A DNA stretch of 64,000 nt from Desulfonatronospira sp964577315 (lineage in GTDB: Bacteria; Desulfobacterota; Desulfovibrionia; Desulfovibrionales; Desulfonatronovibrionaceae): positions 1 through 64,000 of the forward strand of contig CAZNYT010000002.1 in NCBI GenBank assembly GCA_964577315.1, in the 5' to 3' direction. Shown piece by piece: positions 34,671-43,207 of this stretch (within the stretch, counting starts at the first letter, position 1; each line of letters begins with the position of its first letter). Position numbers and translations under genes: made by a program. The notes under the pieces were generated by a model. It was not told where the DNA came from. It worked only from the letters and a program-made list of their open reading frames with translations, and made no database searches.

Positions 34671-36503
34671 ATGTTTGATTTCTTGTTACACAGAAATCCC
34701 GCTCGACAAAAGTATGAGCTGGAAGATGTACAGAGCCCTGAACTTTTGCGAGATTTGTACCCTTACAATCGCGTATGCCGGATTGCTTTTGATGATGCCT
34801 TTATTTTGCCCCGCCCCCCGGAACAAATTTTTATTACTGACACCACGTTTAGAGACGGGCAGCAAGCCAAACCCCCTTTTACTGTTCAGCAAATCTCTGA
34901 CATTTTTGATATGCTGCACCGCTTGGGCGGCTACACAGGTCTTATCCGCAAAAGCGAATTTTTTCTGTACTCGGACAAGGACAAGAGAGCAGTGGAAGCC
35001 TGTTTGGATAAAGGATACAGGTACCCCGAAATCACTGGCTGGATCCGTGCCAATAAAGAGGACCTCAAGCTGGTCAAGGATATGGGCCTTGCTGAAACCG
35101 GCATGCTCACCTCGGTTTCGGACTACCATATCTTTTTAAAGCTGGGAAAAACCCGTAAGCAAGCCATGGAGGAATACCTAGAACTTGTAGAAACAGCCCT
35201 GGATTGGAACATAATTCCCAGATGCCATTTCGAGGATATTACCAGAGCAGATATTTACGGCTTTTGTATTCCTTACGCCCAAAAATTGATGGAACTTTCT
35301 GAGCAGAAGGGCTTGCCTATAAAAATCCGCCTTTGTGATACCATGGGCTATGGTGTTCCGTACCCCGGTGCTGCTCTGCCCAGAAGTGTGGGGAAAATTG
35401 TGCGCACATTTACTCACGAGGCCAAAGTTCCTTGTGAGTGGCTGGAATGGCACGGTCACAACGATTTTCACAAGGCCTTCATCAACACTACCACAGCTTG
35501 GCTATACGGTTGTTCCGCTGCCAATTCAACCCTGTTTGGTATTGGTGAACGTACCGGCAACGCTCCCTTGGAGGCCTTGGTAATGGAATATATTGCTCTC
35601 ACCGGCAACGATGACTCAGCTTACACCCCAACTATAACAGAGCTAGCAAGGTACTTTCATTACGATCTTGGCATCGAAATACCGCCCAATTATCCCTTTG
35701 CTGGCAGAGATTTCAACGCCACTAGTGCTGGCATTCATGTGGACGGTCTGCTCAAAAATGAAGAGATCTACAACATTTTCGACACTAAGCAGATACTTAA
35801 CAGAACCATACCTATAATTATTTCCGATAAAACTGGTCGTTCTGGAGTGGCATATTGGATCAACCACTTTCTGGATCTTTCCGAGGATGAAAAAGTGGAC
35901 AAGAAACATCCTGCCGTAGGTAAAATCTATGAGAAGATCAGGGAATCTTATGCCCAAGGCAGAACCACTAATTATTCTCACGATGAAATGGAAAAGCTGG
36001 TACGGAGATATTTACCAGAACTCTTCTCATCTTCCTTCGATCATCTCAAGGAAGTTGCTCATAAAGTTTTGGCCCAAATCATGTTGGACCTTTCATCCAA
36101 TCCAGAATTTTCCACTTTAGATACAGACCGCATCAATCAAATAATGCAAGATTTCTTGAAGGATCATCCTTTTATTCAGTATATGTATATTACCGATGTA
36201 AACGGATCCTTGTTAACTTGGAATGTAAGTGATGTTGCTGATTTATATAAATACAAACAGATAGCCCTCGGTACCGATCTTTCCAATCGAGAGTGGTTTT
36301 ATGAACCTTTACGTACTGGAAGCTTACATATTACAGATTTTTATAAATCCATTTTTACGGACAAACTATGTATCACTGCTTCAGTTCCTGTGTTCGATTC
36401 CAATTATGAGATAGTAGGCATACTTGGAGCTGACATTCGTTTTGATGAACTTACCAAAATCCAGGAAGATTTTGCAGAGCATCAAAAACTGTATAGCACC
36501 TAA
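34671..36503 (+). CDS. (Re)-citrate synthase-like enzyme fused to a C-terminal Cache domain
   Basis: Residues 1 to about 440 are an HMGL-type TIM-barrel condensing enzyme of the isopropylmalate/homocitrate synthase group: ITDTTFRDGQQ, RCHFEDITRAD, the metal ligands in WHGHNDFH, GERTGNAPLE and AGIHVDGLLKNEE. The wording of the N-terminal half matches the (Re)-citrate synthases of clostridia and sulfate reducers better than LeuA, so acetyl-CoA + oxaloacetate to citrate is the likely reaction. Those enzymes end near residue 450. Here about 150 more residues (458-600) form a Cache/PDC-type sensor: IQYMYITDVNG, DLSNREWFYEP, ITASVPVFD and IVGILGADI. There is no membrane segment, so the sensor would work in the cytoplasm, perhaps as an allosteric domain. 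The Cache part is more AT-rich (about 36% GC) than the catalytic part (about 50%). Confidence 0.82.
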   Translation: MFDFLLHRNPARQKYELEDVQSPELLRDLYPYNRVCRIAFDDAFILPRPPEQIFITDTTFRDGQQAKPPFTVQQISDIFDMLHRLGGYTGLIRKSEFFLYSDKDKRAVEACLDKGYRYPEITGWIRANKEDLKLVKDMGLAETGMLTSVSDYHIFLKLGKTRKQAMEEYLELVETALDWNIIPRCHFEDITRADIYGFCIPYAQKLMELSEQKGLPIKIRLCDTMGYGVPYPGAALPRSVGKIVRTFTHEAKVPCEWLEWHGHNDFHKAFINTTTAWLYGCSAANSTLFGIGERTGNAPLEALVMEYIALTGNDDSAYTPTITELARYFHYDLGIEIPPNYPFAGRDFNATSAGIHVDGLLKNEEIYNIFDTKQILNRTIPIIISDKTGRSGVAYWINHFLDLSEDEKVDKKHPAVGKIYEKIRESYAQGRTTNYSHDEMEKLVRRYLPELFSSSFDHLKEVAHKVLAQIMLDLSSNPEFSTLDTDRINQIMQDFLKDHPFIQYMYITDVNGSLLTWNVSDVADLYKYKQIALGTDLSNREWFYEPLRTGSLHITDFYKSIFTDKLCITASVPVFDSNYEIVGILGADIRFDELTKIQEDFAEHQKLYST

Positions 36504-36780
36504 ATAGATATTCAGTATTTTTGTAGCAACTGTTTACCATGTTTAACCCGAAATATTCACCGCATTTTCTTGCGTGCTTTCACTTGGAGGCTACCTGTTT
36601 TCCTGACGAGGCTTATGCTGTAATTCCCGCACCTGCTTGAACCCTGGACCTTTGATAATTATCCAGTAATCAAATCCAAGTAGGTGCGGGACCGTAAGCC
36701 GAACCTAGAAAAGCACGAGCTTTGAGGTACATATTGCAAAAAAATTCGGTGAATAAACTTTCACTTTATTGAATATATCC
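36504..36780. other. Intergenic region with a 202-bp inverted-repeat element
   Basis: The 277-bp space before coaBC is mostly the inverted repeat element at 36554-36755. It is preceded by GCAACTGTTTACC (36526-36538), a diverged copy of the dispersed CAACTA-type motif. Confidence 0.6.
36554..36755. repeat. 202-bp intergenic element with terminal inverted repeats
   Basis: The ends are 20-bp inverted repeats with two mismatches, TATTCACCGnATTTTnTTGC, at 36554-36573 and 36736-36755. Within lies a second pair, CCCGCACCTGCTTG against CAAGTAGGTGCGGG (one mismatch), around an inner TTTGAT...ATCAAA. The whole unit can fold on itself. No gene inside. The TATTCACCG end resembles the dispersed CAACTATTCACC motif. 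Confidence 0.65.
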
Positions 36781-38007
36781 ATGCTTCCCCAGCCATATAG
36801 CACATTCCCCCTTTTTTCCGGCAAACGCGCTCATATAGGGCTTACCGGTAGCGTTGCTGCATACAAAGTACTTGACCTCCTTCGCTTGTTTCAACAATCT
36901 TCTTTAGATGTAGGCTGTACTTTCACCCGTGCTGCAGGATCTTTTATAGGACCCCTTTCCGCAAGCGGTTTAGGAGCAGATCCTGTTTATGATGCCTCCA
37001 GCTATCAACCTTTGGATAATCCTTTTGCCCATTTAACTGGCCATCAAAAAATCGATCTTTTTTTGGTGGCCCCTGCATCTGCGAACATTTTGGCCAAGGC
37101 TGCCTCTGGAGTTGCAGACGATTTGCTATCCACCCAGATCTTGTCCTATCCTGGCTCAGTAGTGTTTGCCCCTGCCATGAATCCCGATATGTGGAACAAT
37201 TCTGCAACCCAGCGCAACGCAGACCTTTTGGCTCGTTATGGACATAAGCTGATTTTGCCAGAACAAGGATCGGTAGCTTGCGGCCAAGAAGGTCAGGGCC
37301 GTTTACCTTCACTGCTCCAACTTTACTATCTTAGCCTTAAAGAGCTTGTGGATCAGGATCTACGAGGTCAAAAAGTTCTTGTTACTGCCGGCCCTACCAG
37401 GGAATATTTTGATTTAGTTAGATACTGGAGTAGTCCTTCATCCGGAAAAATGGGACTGTATTTAGCTCTTGCCCTTTGGCTGCGTGGCGCCCAGATAAAT
37501 TTTGTTCATGGACCCATGGACTCTTTGATTGCGTTCCCTGATTTTTATTTACACCCTGTTACCAGCGCCTCTGAAATGTATCAGTGCTGCCAAGATTTGT
37601 GGCCTGAATCCCATTTAGGTATCTTTTCTGCAGCTGTTTCCGATTTTGCCCCTGAAGCTTGCCCGGATCTAAAATTTAAAAAGTCGGGACATAGTCATTT
37701 AAATTTACAATTTAAACAAAACCGTGATATCTTGTCTAAACTTAGTTTGAACCACAAAAAGGTAGGCCAAAGGATCGTGGGCTTTGCAGCTGAAGCTGAC
37801 AACCTGGAAAATCATGCTTATAACAAATTGCAAGCCAAAGATATGGATTTGATTGTTGCAAATTTGGTTTCTAGCGAAAAATCCCCTTTTAATTCTGATT
37901 ACAACCAAGTATTGATACTAGATAGAATGGGAAACAGGCACCACTTGCCCCGAATGTGTAAATCTGAATTGGCATGGAGGATTGCGGATTGGATATCAGA
38001 TTTATGA
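36781..38007 (+). CDS. coaBC: Bifunctional phosphopantothenoylcysteine decarboxylase/synthetase
   Basis: Carries out two steps of coenzyme A synthesis. From the ATG at 36781 there are 408 residues; a TTG at 36769 would add four. The N-terminal CoaC flavoprotein domain (about 15-190) has GLTGSVAAYK, the active His in LTGHQKIDLFLVAPASANILAK, and PAMNPDMW. The catalytic Cys segment VACGQEGQGRLP is close to the usual form. The C-terminal CoaB domain has VTAGPTREYFD, a Lys-containing LKFKKSG and IVGFAAEADN. No strong ribosome-binding site. The stop overlaps the next gene by four bases. Confidence 0.92.
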   Translation: MLPQPYSTFPLFSGKRAHIGLTGSVAAYKVLDLLRLFQQSSLDVGCTFTRAAGSFIGPLSASGLGADPVYDASSYQPLDNPFAHLTGHQKIDLFLVAPASANILAKAASGVADDLLSTQILSYPGSVVFAPAMNPDMWNNSATQRNADLLARYGHKLILPEQGSVACGQEGQGRLPSLLQLYYLSLKELVDQDLRGQKVLVTAGPTREYFDLVRYWSSPSSGKMGLYLALALWLRGAQINFVHGPMDSLIAFPDFYLHPVTSASEMYQCCQDLWPESHLGIFSAAVSDFAPEACPDLKFKKSGHSHLNLQFKQNRDILSKLSLNHKKVGQRIVGFAAEADNLENHAYNKLQAKDMDLIVANLVSSEKSPFNSDYNQVLILDRMGNRHHLPRMCKSELAWRIADWISDL

Positions 38008-38597
38008 ACACTCATCCCTATGCCTTTTACCTTCAATCCATGGGTATTAGGTATTTCTTTTCTTCTCCTGGGCATAACTCTTCCAGCTATTCAGATGCTC
38101 TCCCGGACCAAGATCATGGTACTGATGCCGATTCACACCATGAACAACATGATTCTTCTTTGATCCCAGAGTTTTTGCTAGCCCAGCTACGTCCTGCTTA
38201 TGCTGTATTTACCTATTTCAACCTATACCAGGATTTGCAGGAAGGTTTTAATTCCCAGCAGGGCAAATTGCTTACCACAATTTTATCACACCTGGGCTGG
38301 CCGGATCAGTCCATTGCTTTTTGGCCTGTTTCCCGGGCTCATGATCTTTCCATAACCCCTGACCCAGAATTTTTTTTACACGGCCTCAATTTGATTAAAC
38401 CCGCTTACATTTTTTGTTTTGGAGCTCAAGCTTTCCGTGTTTTCATGAGTCCTTCTAAATTTGTTTACGGTAAATGGTATTACCGAGATATCCGTGTTTT
38501 GGCTTTACCTGATCTAGATGCTATGCTTCCTGATAATCGGATTTTGAAAAACTTTACCTGGCATATATTGCACAAGTTTTCCCCTTTAAGAATATGA
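38004..38597 (+). CDS. Protein of unknown function coupled to coaBC, possibly with a degenerate UDG-like fold
   Basis: A 197-residue product from the ATG at 38004, whose ATGA overlaps the coaBC stop. An upstream ATG at 37974 is less likely. A His/Asp-rich low-complexity segment follows residue 30 (DQDHGTDADSHHEQHD). The second half has the rhythm of family-4 uracil-DNA glycosylases (GKLLTTILSHLGW, IKPAYIFCFGAQAFRVF, VLALPDLDAMLPDN) but lacks their iron-sulfur cysteines and catalytic motif. This resemblance is by eye only; the function is unknown. The gene is a second cistron of coaBC. Confidence 0.7.
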   Translation: MNTHPYAFYLQSMGIRYFFSSPGHNSSSYSDALPDQDHGTDADSHHEQHDSSLIPEFLLAQLRPAYAVFTYFNLYQDLQEGFNSQQGKLLTTILSHLGWPDQSIAFWPVSRAHDLSITPDPEFFLHGLNLIKPAYIFCFGAQAFRVFMSPSKFVYGKWYYRDIRVLALPDLDAMLPDNRILKNFTWHILHKFSPLRI

Positions 38598-38874
38598 TTT
38601 AGATGCTGTTATTTTCTATTTATAATAAAGCTTGATACCTTTCTTGTTTTTCTTTTGTTTTGAATACAATGATCTTTCGTATAAAAAAGGCTCTTGGACG
38701 TTAGCAGTGGATTTTGTACAAATTCACTCATTATGTCGAGGACCCATAAAAATTTACACTTTGAAATTACAACTTTCAATTTTTGGCACTCGCTATACAG
38801 GAATTTAGCATTATAATACTTAGGTTGTTTTAGGATTTTAATTAACTCAAATTTTAATTTTGCTGGGCAATAAC

Positions 38875-40197
38875 ATGAAATTATTTAAAGTCTCTTTTTT
38901 ACTGGCTATTTTACTATTGTTAGTGAACTTTGTTTTTGCACAAGACCAGAAACATAACGTTCTCAAGGTTGATGTTGACGGCCCTATCACCCCTGCTACT
39001 GAGGAACTCTTGGACAGCGCAATCCAGCAAGCTGAAGAAGAAGATTTTATTGCCCTTATGATACGCCTGGATACACCCGGAGGTTTAGCAGAGTCCATGA
39101 GAAACATGGTCAAGTCTCAGTTAAACGCTGATATCCCCATTATCACCTGGGTTCATCCTCCAGGTTCCCGGGCCACCTCTGCTGGCGTTTTCTTGGTAGC
39201 TGCGTCCCATCACGCTGTTATGAGCCCGCAGACCACCATTGGTTCTGCTACACCTGTGCAGATGTCTGGAGAGGACCAAGAAGGTGCGATGGAGCAAAAA
39301 GTGCTTCAGGAAATGCTTAGCCTCGCTCGCACTATAGCCAAGGATAGAGACCGCAACGTTGAATGGTACGAAAAAGCCATAACAGAAGCAGCAAACCTTG
39401 ATGCAGAAGAAGCTTTAGCAGAGAGAGTTATAGATCACATTGCTGTTTCCCAGGAGGACCTTTTTGCACAAATAGGAAAAAAAGGCCTGGTAGTGGGTGA
39501 TCAGGAACTTTTTTTCGAAGCAGGCGATGTTCAAATTGTGGAATTTGAGCCAGGTTTAAGATATAAACTTTTGTCCTGGTTGCTGCATCCTCAGATTGCT
39601 TATTTGCTTTTCTTGGCCGGTATGGCAGGGCTCTTTTTCGAGCTTTCCAATCCAGGGACCATTTTTCCAGGTGCTGTAGGTTCTTTGTGTTTAATCCTGG
39701 GTCTATATTCACTTGCAGTGCTTCCCACTACTATTACCGGAATTTTGCTTTTGATTCTCGGATTTTTATTTATAATTCTTGAGATCAATATGCCCACTTT
39801 TGGGTTGCTAACTGTTGCTGCAATTGCTAGTTTCTTTTTTGGATCTTTATTTCTGTTTGATGCCGATCACCCTTATTTTCAGATACCTACAATGACCATA
39901 ATACCTGTAGTAATTATCCTGACATTTGTTTTACTGGGCCTAGCTTACCTTATAAGCAAGTCCCAATTTACACCTATATACCATCAGACTGGTGTTGATG
40001 AGCAAACTATTTTCACTCCTTCTGGTAGCTCTGATTCTACAGCCACGGTGATTAAGTGGAGCGGCACACAAGGCCAAGTCAAACTCCGCGGTGAGATATG
40101 GACAGCCAAATCGCATGAACCATTGTCCTTGGTTTCCGGCCAGGAAGTACAAATAGAAAAAGTGGAAGGTTTAACCGTTTATATTAAACCCATTTAA
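38875..40197 (+). CDS. NfeD-family membrane serine protease
   Basis: Membrane-bound ClpP-like protease that pairs with a slipin. From the ATG at 38875 there are 440 residues: a signal peptide (about 1-22), a ClpP-class periplasmic domain with RLDTPGGL and the catalytic Ser in ATSAGVFL (about 30-230), four or more hydrophobic helices (about 235-370), and a soluble C-terminal OB-like NfeD domain (about 385-440). A TTG at 38860 is a less likely start. The partner gene for the slipin lies 15 bases downstream, the standard NfeD-slipin arrangement linked to membrane protein quality control. About 277 bases of AT-rich spacer precede it. Confidence 0.9.
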   Translation: MKLFKVSFLLAILLLLVNFVFAQDQKHNVLKVDVDGPITPATEELLDSAIQQAEEEDFIALMIRLDTPGGLAESMRNMVKSQLNADIPIITWVHPPGSRATSAGVFLVAASHHAVMSPQTTIGSATPVQMSGEDQEGAMEQKVLQEMLSLARTIAKDRDRNVEWYEKAITEAANLDAEEALAERVIDHIAVSQEDLFAQIGKKGLVVGDQELFFEAGDVQIVEFEPGLRYKLLSWLLHPQIAYLLFLAGMAGLFFELSNPGTIFPGAVGSLCLILGLYSLAVLPTTITGILLLILGFLFIILEINMPTFGLLTVAAIASFFFGSLFLFDADHPYFQIPTMTIIPVVIILTFVLLGLAYLISKSQFTPIYHQTGVDEQTIFTPSGSSDSTATVIKWSGTQGQVKLRGEIWTAKSHEPLSLVSGQEVQIEKVEGLTVYIKPI

Positions 40198-40212
40198 TTT
40201 TAGGAGGAGTGA

Positions 40213-41055
40213 ATGCTTACTTATGGCGTCCCAATTCTTATTTTGGTCATTCTTTTTTTAATGAATGCCATCAGGATCTTGAACGAATATCAACGCGCAG
40301 TTGTTTTTCGTCTTGGCCGTTTTTTGAGGGTAAAAGGACCTGGCCTTATCATTTTGATTCCAGTCTTGGATAAGATGGTCCGTACTGACCTGCGGATTGT
40401 AACTCTGGATGTAACTCATCAGGAAGTTATAACCCATGACAACGTGACCATTAAAGTCAATGCGGTCTTATATTACCGCATAATCTCTCCTCAGAAGGCT
40501 ATTCTCGAAATCGAGGACTACCACTTTGCTACTTCGCAGCTTTCTCAAACCACAATCAGAACAGTCTGCGGCGCATCAGAATTGGATGAAATCTTGGCTC
40601 AACGAGAAAAACTTAACACCAGGATTCAGTCCATTCTAGATGAACAAACAGATACTTGGGGTATCAAGGTTACTACAGTAGAGCTCAAACATATAGACTT
40701 ACCGCAAGAAATGCAGCGAGCCATGGCAGCTCAGGCAGAAGCGGAGCGCGAGAGACGGGCCAAGGTGATTAGTGCTGAGGGAGAATTCCAAGCCGCCAAG
40801 AGACTTACTCAAGCTGCTCAGATTATTTCAGCCTATCCCCAGGCCTTACAACTCAGGTACTTGCAAACAATGCGCGAGATGACTGCTGAAGGACAAAATT
40901 CTACTGTAATACCTATACCTATAGATCTATTCCGGGGAATGGGCCCCATTTTATCTGAACATGCTCAAGGCTCAACCCAAATAGATCCGGACAACATGCC
41001 TGAGCCAGAAATTCCTGAGGATCCTTTGGCACAAGATGAGACACAAAAGTCTTAG
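40213..41055 (+). CDS. Slipin/stomatin-family SPFH protein
   Basis: Membrane scaffold protein that organises microdomains and is cleaved or aided by the NfeD protease. The 280-residue protein has one N-terminal transmembrane segment (about 2-20), the slipin start EYQRAVVFRLGRF, the SPFH core with TLDVTHQEVITHDNVTIKVNAVLYYR, a coiled coil rich in Ala/Glu/Arg (AMAAQAEAERERRAKVISAEGE) and an acidic C-terminal tail. AGGAGG precedes the ATG. Operon partner of the NfeD gene. Confidence 0.93.
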   Translation: MLTYGVPILILVILFLMNAIRILNEYQRAVVFRLGRFLRVKGPGLIILIPVLDKMVRTDLRIVTLDVTHQEVITHDNVTIKVNAVLYYRIISPQKAILEIEDYHFATSQLSQTTIRTVCGASELDEILAQREKLNTRIQSILDEQTDTWGIKVTTVELKHIDLPQEMQRAMAAQAEAERERRAKVISAEGEFQAAKRLTQAAQIISAYPQALQLRYLQTMREMTAEGQNSTVIPIPIDLFRGMGPILSEHAQGSTQIDPDNMPEPEIPEDPLAQDETQKS

Positions 41056-41108
41056 ATTAGAAAGTTAGTTTATTGCTTTAATACAAGATCAGTGTAAGGG
41101 AGAGGAGG

Positions 41109-41390
41109 ATGAGTTCCGCTTTTTCTAGCAACCAACTTGAAGAATTGTTGAACGAGATTATTAATTGCCAAGAAAACAATCAAATGCCTGACAAATCCAA
41201 AGTGCAAAATTTTAGCCGCTTAGCTAGATCTTTACCCATGTATGCAGAAGAGTCCTGGTTGGCTGAGGCAGAAGATTTCGCCCACTTAGCTGATCAGCTT
41301 TTGTTAGCTGTAAAGAACGATCAGTTCGAGGAAGCAGTTCAAATTATGGATTCTATAAAGGAGGCCAAAGCCTTTTTTCCAGAACACTGA
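41109..41390 (+). CDS. Small acidic protein of unknown function
   Basis: A 93-residue helical, acidic protein without membrane segments or cysteines. AGAGGAGG directly precedes the ATG, so expression is likely. It follows the slipin gene by 53 bases on the same strand and may belong to that operon. I do not recognise the family. Confidence 0.75.
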   Translation: MSSAFSSNQLEELLNEIINCQENNQMPDKSKVQNFSRLARSLPMYAEESWLAEAEDFAHLADQLLLAVKNDQFEEAVQIMDSIKEAKAFFPEH

Positions 41391-41494
41391 TTCATACCTG
41401 ACTACAAGCAATCCTGTCTTTTATATCTATAACTAACTGTTATTACAGTTAATTTTAAACCTTTTCAAAGCCCGGCATTCTTGCTATAGAATGA

Positions 41495-41594
41495 NNNNNN
41501 NNNNNNNNNNNNNNNNNNNNNNNNNNNNNNNNNNNNNNNNNNNNNNNNNNNNNNNNNNNNNNNNNNNNNNNNNNNNNNNNNNNNNNNNNNNNNN
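41495..41594. other. Scaffold gap of 100 N with overlapping contig ends
   Basis: Exactly 100 N, the conventional placeholder for unknown length. The 55 bases before it are repeated exactly just after it, so the two contigs overlap and were not merged. The break is inside a terminator hairpin, a typical place for assembly to stop. Confidence 0.95.
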
Positions 41595-41621
41595 TTATTA
41601 CAGTTAATTTTAAACCTTTTC

Positions 41622-41659
41622 AAAGCCCGGCATTCTTGCTATAGAATGAACCGGGCTTT
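41622..41659 (+). terminator. Intrinsic terminator after the NfeD-slipin operon
   Basis: AAAGCCCGG (41622-41630) pairs with CCGGGCTTT (41651-41659), followed by more T's. The inner loop can also pair TTCT with AGAA. The left contig end at 41440-41494 holds the 5' half of the same hairpin. Confidence 0.85.
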
Positions 41660-41814
41660 TTTATTTATATCCGTATTCTATGCCGAACATAATCGCACAC
41701 TTCTTTTTAGCACTTTTTCCTACAACTTATATTTTATGATAGCACGTCCTTAAGCCAAATAAACTAGCTTACTTGAATATTTAATTCATTTTTCATTCAT
41801 TTCGATACTTAAAT

Positions 41815-41830
41815 TGTTTCACGTGAAACA
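41815..41830. promoter_or_regulatory. parS chromosome-partition site
   Basis: TGTTTCACGTGAAACA, a perfect 16-bp palindrome identical to the conserved bacterial parS consensus, is bound by ParB. It lies 25 bases upstream of the parA start in the leader, so ParB binding could both nucleate the segregation complex and repress parAB. It is the only exact copy in the window. Confidence 0.95.
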
Positions 41831-41855
41831 ACAACTGAACACAAAGGAGCAAACA

Positions 41856-42650
41856 GTGAATTGGATAGTTGCGATAGCAAATCAAAAAGGGGGGGTGGGA
41901 AAAACTACAACTGCTGTCAATCTTAGCGCCTCGTTAGCAGTTATGGAAAAAAAGGTTCTTTTGGTGGACTGTGACGCTCAAGGTAATGCTAGTAGCGGGT
42001 TGGGAATAGGATATAACGAGAGCAAAAAAAGCTTATACCAAGGAATAACTGGAGAGATAGAAGCTAAAGATTTGATCCAAAAAACGGATTTAAAATATTT
42101 GGATATTATAGCCGCAGGAAATGGCTTGGTTGGGGCAGAACTAGAATTGCAAAATAAAAACAACAGGGAGTACTACTTATACCGAACTTTAAAAAAAATA
42201 AGAGAACCATATGATTATATAATCCTAGATTGCCCTCCTTCGCTGGGACTTCTAACAATCAACGCTATGTGCGCAGCAAATCACTTATTAATACCGCTGC
42301 AGTGTGAATATTATGCCTTGGAAGGGATAGCCAGATTGTTGGAAACATACGATTTGATCAAAAAAAGGTTGAACCACGATCTCAAATTACTGGGAGTTGT
42401 TTTGACCATGTTTGATAAAAGAAACAAGCTATCCCACCAAGTTACAGCTGAAGTTAGGCATCATTTTGGGAGCAAGGTATTGCGATCCACAATACCAAGA
42501 AACGTGCGGCTATCAGAAGCCCCAAGTCACGGTAAACCGGTAATAGCATACGATATTAGATCCACAGGTTCTCACGCGTATTTAAACTTAGCAAAAGAAG
42601 TCCTTAATATAGACAAGGAGGACTTTGCAAGAAATAAAAGAGATGAGTGA
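41856..42650 (+). CDS. parA: Chromosome-partitioning ATPase ParA/Soj
   Basis: ATP-dependent DNA-binding protein that moves ParB-bound origins. From the GTG at 41856 (AAGGAG at 41843-41848) it has 264 residues with the deviant Walker A KGGVGKTT at 11-18, LLVDCDAQGNASSGLG, and IILDCPPSLGLLTINAM. The longer frame from TTG 41814 would translate the parS site into MFHVKQQ and has no ribosome-binding site, so I reject it. parB lies 1.1 kb downstream, interrupted by a gene on the other strand, which is unusual because parAB are normally adjacent. The coding sequence is markedly AT-rich. Confidence 0.95.
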   Translation: MNWIVAIANQKGGVGKTTTAVNLSASLAVMEKKVLLVDCDAQGNASSGLGIGYNESKKSLYQGITGEIEAKDLIQKTDLKYLDIIAAGNGLVGAELELQNKNNREYYLYRTLKKIREPYDYIILDCPPSLGLLTINAMCAANHLLIPLQCEYYALEGIARLLETYDLIKKRLNHDLKLLGVVLTMFDKRNKLSHQVTAEVRHHFGSKVLRSTIPRNVRLSEAPSHGKPVIAYDIRSTGSHAYLNLAKEVLNIDKEDFARNKRDE

Positions 42651-42651
42651 A

Positions 42652-43068
42652 TTAGACACTGCAGGTATCAACGGAGCACTCATATAAGATATGATCCTTA
42701 AAATGTTTTTTAGTCACTCTAGACTGGCATTGTAAGCAGACAAAAGCAACAAGACCACTGATATTGGCTGTGCGCAAAGAAAATTTACGGGGAGAATCAG
42801 AAGTCCAGTCTTCGGTAAGATTACCGCAACCCTTGCAAACTACTTTTTTTTCAATAGGGTAGTTGAAATCCCAGAAGGACAAAAAGTTCTTCCATTCGTT
42901 CATGGGTTCGGGTCGAGCAGAAGGTTTATCATCCCCAGGTTCAGAAAGACCTTGGAACAAAATGGATTCTAGCTGATCCTGATGCTTGAGCCAAATTTGA
43001 GCTGAAATACAAACCGAAATAAGTTTGCCTTGCTCGTTATAGATAGGTTGAATATCGTTTTGAAACAT
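42652..43068 (-). CDS. Zinc-ribbon protein of unknown function between parA and parB
   Basis: A 138-residue protein. The first half (MFQNDIQPIYNEQGKLISVCISAQIW) resembles a small beta-rich N-terminal domain. The second half has two CxxC pairs, CKGC and CLQC, about 40 residues apart, which suggests a zinc ribbon, followed by VTKKHFKDHILYEC. AAGGAGG precedes the ATG and a good promoter is at 43208-43235. It sits convergent to parA with one base between the stop codons and separates parA from parB. The function is unknown; a small DNA- or RNA-binding role is a guess. Confidence 0.75.
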   Translation of the reverse strand: MFQNDIQPIYNEQGKLISVCISAQIWLKHQDQLESILFQGLSEPGDDKPSARPEPMNEWKNFLSFWDFNYPIEKKVVCKGCGNLTEDWTSDSPRKFSLRTANISGLVAFVCLQCQSRVTKKHFKDHILYECSVDTCSV

Positions 43069-43207
43069 GGGAAATACCTCCTTTCGAATTAAAAAAAAGA
43101 CACGAGATTAAAAAACAGAGAATAAAAGTGAAAAATACAAGCAGCTATTCATTGTATTTTAATCAAATTATGCACTAGGTAATATTGTGTATTCAAAAAC
43201 TGGAGTA

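Larger units (their letters stand above)
41391..41855. other. Spacer before parA with assembly gap, terminator and parS
   Basis: Contains a run of 100 N at 41495-41594 flanked by the same 55 bases (41440-41494 and 41595-41649), an intrinsic terminator at 41622-41659, an AT-rich promoter region, and the parS site at 41815-41830. If the contig ends truly overlap, the real spacer is about 155 bases shorter. Confidence 0.8.

Noticed and set aside
34373..34678. 101-codon frame on plus before the citrate synthase-like gene
   Set aside because: It runs through a perfect terminator hairpin and a promoter; the translation is not protein-like.
41814..41855. Extended ParA N-terminus MFHVKQQ...
   Set aside because: It is a translation of the parS palindrome from a TTG; the GTG at 41856 has the ribosome-binding site and matches the family start.
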